Assembly: GCA_021818645.1 (NCBI GenBank)
Contig: JAKATS010000360.1
Location: 1 to 11,106 of the forward strand
Origin: Acidobacteriota bacterium
GTDB taxonomy: Bacteria > Acidobacteriota > Terriglobia > Terriglobales > SCQP01
Direction: 5' to 3'
DNA length: 11,106 bases
The notes below the pieces were generated by a model that did no database searches, was not told the origin of the DNA, and saw only the letters and a list, made by a program, of their open reading frames with translations. Position 1 is the stretch's first letter; every line of letters starts with the position of its first letter. This document shows, piece after piece, positions 6,870 to 11,106 of the stretch. The translations under genes and the position numbers were made by a program.

Positions 6870-6871
6870 AG

Positions 6872-6901
6872 CGGGCGCTATAGCAAACGATCCAACGCCC
6901 G
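6872..6901 (+). promoter_or_regulatory. Inverted repeat before fabH
   Basis: CGGGCG (6872-6877) can pair with CGCCCG (6896-6901) across an 18-nt loop that contains the palindrome GCTATAGC (6877-6884). The right arm touches the weak fabH ribosome-binding site GAAAG (6901-6905). No T tract follows, so it is not a normal terminator. It could lower fabH translation relative to ilvE. Confidence 0.25.
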
Positions 6902-6913
6902 AAAGCATCCGCC

Positions 6914-7909
6914 ATGGCAATTCCAGTAAAGATCACTGCTTTAGGCACCTATGTCCCGCCCCGGCTGCTGACCAACGCCGATCTGGAAAAACTGGTCGAG
7001 ACCAACGACGAGTGGATCCGCACCCGCACCGGCATTCGCCAGCGGCATATCGTGGATGCGGGAGTGGCGACCAGCGATCTGGCAGTTGCGGCGGCAAAAA
7101 ACTGCCTGGCCGAGCGCGGCCTTACGCCGGACGAAATTCCCCTGCTGATCGTGGCCACGGTCACGCCCGACATGCTGTTTCCCGCGACCGCATGCCTGGT
7201 GCAGCACAAGCTGGGAGCGGGCCGCTGCTGGGGTTTTGATCTTTCCGCGGCGTGCAGCGGATTTTTATATGCCCTTACGGTGGGCACCCAGATGGTCGCT
7301 TCGGGATCCGTGCCGCGGGCGCTGGTGATCGGCGCCGACACCATGTCGAGCATTATTGATTACCAGGACCGGGCCACCTGCGTACTGTTTGGCGACGGCG
7401 CGGGCGCGGCGCTGCTGGAGCCGTGCGGGCCGGGCGAACCCGCGGGCATCATAGACTTTCTGCATCAAATCGAAGGCGAAGGGGCGGAGTTTCTCAACAT
7501 GCCCGCCGGGGGGAGCCGGCGGCCTGCCAGCGCCGAAACCGTGCAACAACGCCAGCATTACGTACACCAGCAGGGGCAGCAGGTTTTTAAATACGCGGTG
7601 CGCAAAATGTACGACCTCAGCAGCGAACTGCTGGCGCGCAACCAGATCAAGCCGCAGCAGCTCGACTGCTTTTTATCGCACCAGGCCAACCGGCGGATTA
7701 TTGAAGCGACCAGCGAGCGCTTGGGCCTCACGCCAGAACGCGTGATTATCAATATCGGCGAATATGGCAACACCACCGCGGCCACCATTCCGCTGGCGAT
7801 GGCGGAAGCGCGGCAAAAAGGAATTTTAAAAAACGGCAGCCTGGCGCTGCTGGCCGCCGTGGGCGCCGGCTATACGGCGGGAGTGCTGCTGCTGCGCTGG
7901 AGCCACTAA
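6914..7909 (+). CDS. fabH: 3-ketoacyl-ACP synthase III
   Basis: A FabH-type condensing enzyme, 331 aa, which starts fatty-acid synthesis by joining an acyl-CoA primer to malonyl-ACP. Seen: the N-terminal ITALGTYVPPRLLTN; WIRTRTGIRQRH (34-45); the active-site cysteine Cys114 in DLSAACSGFLYAL; FGDGAGAALLEP (159-170); His256 in LSHQANRRIIE; and Asn286 in EYGNTTAATIP, completing the Cys-His-Asn triad. The C-terminus reads GAGYTAGVLLLRW, where many homologues have GGGFTWGA, a small change near the end of the fold. The length is normal. ATG 6914 is preceded by GAAAG at 8 nt, a weak ribosome-binding site. It lies between ilvE and tadA and almost touches tadA. With ilvE upstream, a preference for branched acyl-CoA primers is plausible but not visible in the motifs. 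Confidence 0.95.
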   Translation: MAIPVKITALGTYVPPRLLTNADLEKLVETNDEWIRTRTGIRQRHIVDAGVATSDLAVAAAKNCLAERGLTPDEIPLLIVATVTPDMLFPATACLVQHKLGAGRCWGFDLSAACSGFLYALTVGTQMVASGSVPRALVIGADTMSSIIDYQDRATCVLFGDGAGAALLEPCGPGEPAGIIDFLHQIEGEGAEFLNMPAGGSRRPASAETVQQRQHYVHQQGQQVFKYAVRKMYDLSSELLARNQIKPQQLDCFLSHQANRRIIEATSERLGLTPERVIINIGEYGNTTAATIPLAMAEARQKGILKNGSLALLAAVGAGYTAGVLLLRWSH

Positions 7910-7910
7910 A

Positions 7911-8465
7911 GTGCCGGGAAAATCCGCCACAAAAAAATCGGCCTCCGCGGTAAACCAGGAGGCCGGCGATTCCGAGTACATGGAACAGGCGCTGGAGCTG
8001 GCGGCGGCGGCCGAGCTGGCCGGCGAAGTGCCGATCGGAGCGCTGGTCATCAATGAGCGCGGCGACGTGATCGGCCGGGGCTATAACCGCACGCGGATGG
8101 ATGCCGACCCCACCGCACACGCGGAAATGGTGGCCTTACGCGAGGCCGCCTGGCGGATCGCCAACCCGCGGCTGACCGGCTGCACCCTGTATGTTACAAT
8201 CGAGCCGTGCGTCATGTGCGCCGGCGCTCTGATCCAGGCCCGCATCGCCCGCCTGGTGTACGGCGCGCCCGATCCCAAGGCCGGGGCTTTGCATTCGGTG
8301 CCTTCGCTGGCCGCCCATCCCGCCCTGAACCACGAATATACCGTCACCGCGGGCGTGCGCGCCGAAGCCTGCAGCGCGCGGCTGAGCGAGTTTTTCCGGG
8401 ACTGCCGCGCCCGGCAAGCGTCCGCGACGGAGCCGGCGGCGAACGAGAACGAACAGAAGGAATAG
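7911..8465 (+). CDS. tadA: tRNA-specific adenosine deaminase
   Basis: A zinc-dependent cytidine-deaminase-fold enzyme (184 aa) that converts adenosine 34 of tRNA-Arg(ACG) to inosine. Seen: AELAGEVPIGALVI (34-47); the zinc/proton-shuttle motif TAHAEM with His70 and Glu72; PCVMCAGALI with Cys100 and Cys103; and DPKAGALHSVPSLAAHPALNHEYTV then AEACSARLSEFFR, typical of TadA. The GTG start at 7911 has TGGAG 8 nt upstream and begins 1 nt after the fabH stop, so translation is probably coupled. An in-frame ATG at 7980 would give 161 aa; its only good upstream AGGAGG is 17 nt away, too far. The last ~20 residues are a charged tail beyond the conserved domain. Confidence 0.93.
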   Translation: MPGKSATKKSASAVNQEAGDSEYMEQALELAAAAELAGEVPIGALVINERGDVIGRGYNRTRMDADPTAHAEMVALREAAWRIANPRLTGCTLYVTIEPCVMCAGALIQARIARLVYGAPDPKAGALHSVPSLAAHPALNHEYTVTAGVRAEACSARLSEFFRDCRARQASATEPAANENEQKE

Positions 8466-8480
8466 ATATATAAAAACCGC

Positions 8481-8570
8481 GGAGAGATGCGTGAGTGGTT
8501 GAAACGGCTCGCCTCGAAAGCGAGTGTACGGGGAACCGTACCGGGGGTTCGAATCCCTCTCTCTCCGCCA
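8481..8570 (+). tRNA. tRNA-Ser (anticodon CGA), CCA encoded
   Basis: A complete 90-nt class II tRNA. The acceptor stem GGAGAGA (8481-8487) pairs with TCTCTCC (8560-8566), followed by discriminator G and an encoded CCA (8568-8570). The anticodon stem CTCGC/GCGAG (8508-8512 / 8520-8524) closes loop CTCGAAA with anticodon CGA (8515-8517), reading UCG. A long variable arm (TACGG/CCGTA) is typical of serine tRNAs. The T arm is GGGGG-TTCGAAT-CCCTC. It starts 15 nt after the tadA stop; an A/T-rich TATATA (8467-8472) could serve as its -10. tRNA-Ser genes are common integration sites, and the sequence after it is degraded. Confidence 0.96.
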
Positions 8571-8636
8571 ATTCAGAATAGAATATTCCCAAAAGGCAGC
8601 ATCGAACCACCCAACGGCAATATGAAAGAAAATAAT

Positions 8637-9020
8637 CCCGTCGACGGATTTTATGAATGGCAATCGCTCAGCAACGCGAAGCAGCCCTGATTCGTCCGCC
8701 TGAAAGGGGATGGGATGTTTGCCTTCGCGTGGCTTTGGGAACCCGGCGGGAAGCCGGGCGAACCGGATTCCTGCGCCATCATCACCACCCAGCCCGTACC
8801 CTGACTTACGCCGATTCACGACCGCATGCCGGCGGTTCCGCAGATGGCCGACTATAGCCTGTGGCTCGATCCGAAGGTGACCGATGCAGCCAAGCTGGCG
8901 GGGTTTTTAGAGCCCCGGCGAACGCTGCTTTCCGCCGAAGGATGGGAAATGTATACGGTGCAGACGATGGTGAACCGGGCAACACACGATCAGCCCGACT
9001 GCATTGCCACAGTTACATAA
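8637..9020 (+). pseudogene. SRAP/YedK/HMCES-type protein, truncated with two in-frame stops
   Basis: One uninterrupted frame encodes the C-terminal part of a SOS-response-associated peptidase (SRAP) protein, a family that forms a covalent link to abasic sites in single-stranded DNA. Matching blocks in order: PVDGFYEWQ (with the family's catalytic Glu); KQP-stop-FVRLKGDGMFAFAWLWEP; SCAIITTQPVP-stop-LTPIHDRMPAV (with the catalytic His); YSLWLDPKVTDAAKLAGFL; and MYTVQTMVNRATHDQPDCIA. The two stops are TGA at 8688-8690 and 8796-8798, with the frame unchanged across both. The N-terminal half with the essential Cys2 (MCGR...) and the NARAET-type segment is absent; recognisable homology begins about 66 nt after the tRNA. 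The left boundary is approximate. It is read as a decayed, truncated copy. TGA readthrough is unlikely given the missing catalytic cysteine. Confidence 0.82.
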
Positions 9021-9022
9021 TC

Positions 9023-9114
9023 GAGTCATCAGCGTAGGAAGGCGCAACGTGCGGAGATGATATTCAAAGTCAAAACTTCCTTCGGCGATGACGCTGACTC
9101 ACACTCCCCACGTT
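9023..9114. repeat. Interleaved inverted repeats, pseudoknot-capable
   Basis: GAGTCA-TCA-GCGT then AGGAAG (9023-9041) can pair with CTTCCT (9076-9081) and ACGCTGACTC (9091-9100), with small bulges. The loop contains AACGTGCGGAG (9046-9056), which matches CTCCCCACGTT (9104-9114) in inverted form at 10 of 11 positions. The two pairings cross, so an RNA could fold as an H-type pseudoknot or switch between forms; as DNA they could be recombinase or element-end sites. No coding frame is convincing here. Confidence 0.45.
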
Positions 9115-9300
9115 ATGCGAAGCTTGGCATAATCATGGTTATGGATGGCCGGACGTTATGAAAAGCGCTGCATAAAAATCATTGATAGAAAAGCGCTTGT
9201 GATTGGTTTTTTTTACATAATCTTACAGAATGTATTTGACCAACCAGGCGTCACGACACCAAACGTCAAAAATAGTACATTTAGGCCCGTCTGGCTTCGG
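9115..9300. other. Non-coding scar sequence
   Basis: No gene is supported. It contains two direct copies of AAAAGCGCT (9161-9169 and 9189-9197), a run of eight T (9207-9214) without a GC-rich hairpin in front, and a small inverted repeat TTTGAC/GTCAAA (9235-9240 / 9265-9270). It joins the SRAP remnant to the recombinase remnant. Confidence 0.4.
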
Positions 9301-9410
9301 CCGAGTAACAAGCAGGCCGCCCGGAGTCCGGCCACCAAGCGGGCCTATGGATCCGATTTCCGGCTCGTCGCAGTGTTTGGTGCGGCCATGCCGGGCTTGA
9401 GGCCCTGAGA
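9301..9410 (+). pseudogene. Tyrosine recombinase N-terminal fragment, frameshifted
   Basis: The frame from 9301 reads PSNKQAARSPATKRAYGSDF then RLVAV, matching the core-binding (SAM-like) domain of phage-integrase/XerC-type recombinases (SPxTRRAYxSDWRxFxxWC). Dropping two bases near 9376-9377 continues the match as WCGHAGLEAL (9378-9407), at exactly the spacing expected from the Asp to the Trp of the family. Homology then stops at a 15-bp palindrome. The catalytic domain (R...HxxR...Y) is absent, so only about 35-40 residues of a dead integrase remain. It lies 0.7 kb after tRNA-Ser, as expected for a decayed integrated element. Confidence 0.62.
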
Positions 9411-9511
9411 TGCGGTCGGACCGCACTTGCAAAAGAGCGAAAATCTGGCAAAGTTCCGCATAGGCGGTAAACCGCCCATTTCAATGGAACAGAATTAATC
9501 CCATTCATGGG
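9411..9511. repeat. Cluster of perfect short inverted repeats
   Basis: Three dyads fall within 101 bp: TGCGGTC-G-GACCGCA (9411-9425); GGCGGT-AA-ACCGCC (9463-9468/9471-9476) nested inside GTTCC/GGAAC (9453-9457/9486-9490); and CCCAT-TC-ATGGG (9500-9511). The first marks the point where recombinase homology ends. They may be footprints of element ends. None has a terminator T tract. Confidence 0.45.
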
Positions 9512-9640
9512 CGACTGAGCCATCGCATAACACCTTCAAGTTCCGGATCGTTCGGTTAAGCACTGTCAGACCGGATGCGATCTCGTCTAAGGATCCGCTG
9601 TAGCTTGGTTTCGAATTTGAGCGTCACTACGAAGGCCAAG
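9512..9640. other. Intergenic sequence before padR
   Basis: No coding frame or RNA gene is supported here. It leads into the padR promoter; no copy of the tRNA-Ser 3' end is seen in it apart from a chance-length TTCGAAT at 9610-9616. Confidence 0.4.
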
Positions 9641-9670
9641 TTGACAATCTACCTCCAGTGGGAGTAGAGT
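9641..9670 (+). promoter_or_regulatory. padR-ADOP operon promoter
   Basis: A perfect -35 TTGACA (9641-9646), an 18-nt spacer, and a -10 TAGAGT (9665-9670, four of six). The predicted transcription start is at about 9677, only a few nt before ATG 9681. Confidence 0.6.
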
Positions 9671-9676
9671 GTCTAC
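9664..9676 (+). promoter_or_regulatory. Likely PadR operator
   Basis: GTAGAGTGTCTAC is an inverted repeat (GTAGA-N3-TCTAC) covering the -10 and predicted start site; a further half-site TCTAC lies at 9648-9652 inside the spacer. A repressor bound here would block its own operon, the usual mode for PadR regulators. Confidence 0.55.
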
Positions 9677-9680
9677 ATCT

Positions 9681-10046
9681 ATGAACGAAAAAGACCAGTA
9701 TAAGAATCGGGTTGAGCTGTTGCAGGGAACACTCGACATGCTCATTCTTCAATCTCTGCAATGGGGGCCGCAGCATGGATATGGCATTGTCCAGGCCTTA
9801 CGTTTGCGATCCGGAGATGTGCTTCAGGTGGAGACTGGATCACTGTATCCGGCCCTCCATCGATTGGAGCACCAGGGTTGGGTGCAGTCTGAATGGAAGC
9901 AGTCAGAGAGCAAGCAAAAAGCCCGATATTACCGAATCACGGCCAAGGGGAAAAAACAGTTGGCCTCTGATCTGGGCCGATGGGAGCGGATTGTCGAAGC
10001 GATTGGGTCGGTGATGTACGTCAAGCCGGAGGAGAGTGAGTCATGA
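9681..10046 (+). CDS. PadR-family repressor, acidobacterial type
   Basis: A short (121 aa) winged-helix DNA-binding protein of the PadR family, probably the local repressor of the downstream permease. Seen: LLQGTLDMLILQSLQWGPQH (13-32) opening the fold; GYGIVQALR; the recognition-helix segment ETGSLYPALHRLEHQGW (51-67); and the wing strands ARYYRITAKGK (81-91). It lacks a long C-terminal dimerisation region, as usual for the acidobacterial PadR subgroup found beside ADOP permeases. ATG 9681 is preferred over GTG 9669, since GTG overlaps the -10 box and would precede the predicted transcript start; the resulting leader is very short or absent. The stop codon overlaps the next start by ATGA. 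The palindrome in its promoter suggests autoregulation. The inducing ligand is unknown. Confidence 0.88.
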   Translation: MNEKDQYKNRVELLQGTLDMLILQSLQWGPQHGYGIVQALRLRSGDVLQVETGSLYPALHRLEHQGWVQSEWKQSESKQKARYYRITAKGKKQLASDLGRWERIVEAIGSVMYVKPEESES

Positions 10047-11106
10047 AGTGGTTCCCGATCTTCAGTTTTGAGCGGCGCAAGCGCGAATTGCAGGAAGAGA
10101 TTGATACTCATCTGCAGATGGCAGTTGCAGATCGAGTGGCGCGAGGCGAGACGGCAGAGACGGCGCGACAAGCGGCGGCTCGGGAATTTGGAAATATTCC
10201 TCTAGTGCAAGATGTGACGCGCGACATGTGGGGTCAAGCGTGGCTTGAACAACTAGGCCAGGATGTCCGTTACGCGTTACGGCAACTGCGCAAAAGCCCC
10301 GGTTTTACGATTACCGCGACGATGATGCTGGCGGTAGCTATTTGCGCCAACAGCACCGTATTCAGTTGGATCGACGGCACGATGTTGCGTCCGATTCCTG
10401 GTGCGCGCGACACGGGCGATCTTGTCAGCCTGCAACGGGGGAAACGGAACTCCTCTCCAACACCGCCCTTCTCGTATCCCGACTATCGCGATCTGCGCGA
10501 GCAGAACCACTCCTTCGCCGGAATACTTGCATATCATAACGATTGGATCGCGCTGACTGGCGGTGCGCAACCGAAGCCTGTCTATATTGCGAACGTGTCG
10601 GCGAACTATTTCGATGTGCTCGGCATCAAGCCGGTGCTGGGGCGCTTCTTTCTGCCGGATGAGGAGACCAGTGCAATTCCCAACGTGGTACTGAGTTACG
10701 CGCTCTGGAAGACGCGTTACGGCAAAGACCCGGCAATTGTGGGCAAGTCGATCGAGGTCGCCCGGCATCCGCTGACGGTGATCGGTGTGGCGCCGGAGGG
10801 GTTTGTCGGAGCAGCTCCCGGGCTGCGTGACGATCTGTGGGTAACGCTCAATCCCCTCGGGACGGATGTGTGGCGAATGACCCATCGCGACTCGGACTGG
10901 CTGATCGTAATAGGAAGATTGCGGCCCGGCGTGAGCCGTGGCCAGGCAGCCCAGGATCTGAATACCCTGATGCATCACATTGTGGCGGCGTATCCGGACC
11001 AGCATCTCGGCGATAACCGAATCACGCTCGATCCCATGTGGCGTTCGCCATTCGGCGTCAACGGATACATGGCGGCGACACTGCCCATTTTGCTTGCCTT
11101 CGCCGC
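10043..11106 (+). CDS. ADOP-family MacB/FtsX-type permease (3' end outside window)
   Basis: The N-terminal 354 residues of a large permease of the acidobacterial duplicated orphan permease family, related to MacB and FtsX. Residues 10-65 form the cytoplasmic prefix (ERRKRELQEEIDTHLQMAVA, then ARQAAAREFGNIPLVQDVTR). A linker with DVRYALRQLRKSPGFT (74-89) leads into the first transmembrane helix (about 88-110), ending ANSTVFSWIDGTMLRPIP. A MacB-type periplasmic domain follows (FSYPDYRDLREQNHSF, VSANYFDVLGIKPVLGRFF, VVLSYALWKTRYGKDPAIVG). A second membrane segment starts at the edge (about 340 onward). Full-length members have two such units, ~800 aa. GGAGGAG lies 8 nt before the ATG. It overlaps padR by 4 nt. 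No ATP-binding subunit gene is visible, as is usual for these 'orphan' permeases. The transported substrate, if any, is unknown. Confidence 0.9.
   Translation, partial: MKWFPIFSFERRKRELQEEIDTHLQMAVADRVARGETAETARQAAAREFGNIPLVQDVTRDMWGQAWLEQLGQDVRYALRQLRKSPGFTITATMMLAVAICANSTVFSWIDGTMLRPIPGARDTGDLVSLQRGKRNSSPTPPFSYPDYRDLREQNHSFAGILAYHNDWIALTGGAQPKPVYIANVSANYFDVLGIKPVLGRFFLPDEETSAIPNVVLSYALWKTRYGKDPAIVGKSIEVARHPLTVIGVAPEGFVGAAPGLRDDLWVTLNPLGTDVWRMTHRDSDWLIVIGRLRPGVSRGQAAQDLNTLMHHIVAAYPDQHLGDNRITLDPMWRSPFGVNGYMAATLPILLAFA

Noticed and set aside
8688..8798. TGA codons as selenocysteine or recoded positions in the SRAP remnant
   Set aside because: The family uses an N-terminal cysteine that is missing here, the TGA sites are not catalytic positions, and the gene is truncated; decay is simpler.
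9120..9142. Resemblance to the HindIII/lacZ segment of pUC-type vectors (AAGCTTGGCxTAATCATGGT)
   Set aside because: Several mismatches, and no further vector sequence on either side; taken as chance, though a vector screen would settle it.
9161..9214. Rho-independent terminator ending in eight T
   Set aside because: The repeats in front are AAAAGCGCT direct copies with a long AT-rich interval, not a compact GC stem adjoining the T run.
9453..9563. Possible integron attC site (GTTAAGC at 9555-9561 with nested dyads before it)
   Set aside because: No matching RYYYAAC partner at the other end, and the recombinase fragment does not show IntI features.
10277..11005. 242-codon minus-strand frame opposite the ADOP permease
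   Set aside because: The plus strand carries a clear permease with prefix, membrane helix and periplasmic domain continuing through the region.
1..11106. CRISPR array, rRNA or complete insertion sequence
   Set aside because: No regularly spaced identical repeats, no rRNA-like sequence and no intact transposase were seen on either strand.

Overview
The window looks like chromosomal DNA of an acidobacterium. The best evidence is the right end: a short PadR-family winged-helix repressor overlaps, by ATGA, a MacB/FtsX-type permease with the cytoplasmic prefix typical of the 'Acidobacterial duplicated orphan permease' (ADOP) family. This pair is known mainly from Acidobacteria. The GC-rich coding sequence, the long antisense frames and the DUF1844 protein fit that placement. 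No species is claimed.

Left part, minus strand (1-4549), read right to left: a possible 61-aa ORF; a 129-aa uncharacterised basic/helical protein; a single-ring ClpB-D2/ClpX-like AAA+ ATPase; a 220-bp AT-richer gap; a dGTPase-like HD-domain triphosphohydrolase; a DUF1844 protein; and a PhnP-like metallo-beta-lactamase-fold phosphodiesterase that runs off the left edge. dgt and the DUF1844 gene each have a perfect TATAAT box almost touching the start codon. The MBL gene follows DUF1844 after 9 nt and is probably co-transcribed.

Middle part, plus strand (4646-8570): a secreted DUF4015-type putative glycoside hydrolase; branched-chain aminotransferase IlvE; 3-ketoacyl-ACP synthase III FabH; tRNA adenosine deaminase TadA; and tRNA-Ser(CGA) with encoded CCA. 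IlvE interconverts branched amino acids and branched 2-oxo acids, and the oxo acids become the branched acyl-CoA primers that FabH uses. The pairing therefore suggests supply of iso/anteiso fatty acids.

Right part (8571-9640) has no intact gene and looks like a decayed mobile-element scar beside the tRNA. It holds the C-terminal part of a SRAP/YedK/HMCES-type protein with two in-frame TGA codons, then interleaved inverted repeats, then the N-terminal core-binding segment of a tyrosine recombinase with a frameshift, breaking off at a 15-bp palindrome, and then more small inverted repeats. The PadR-ADOP operon follows, with a TTGACA promoter and a GTAGA-N3-TCTAC palindrome overlapping its -10. 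The permease runs off the right edge.

The most promising material for something undescribed is the 61-aa/129-aa/AAA+ cluster and the structured scar after tRNA-Ser. The other genes belong to well-known families.
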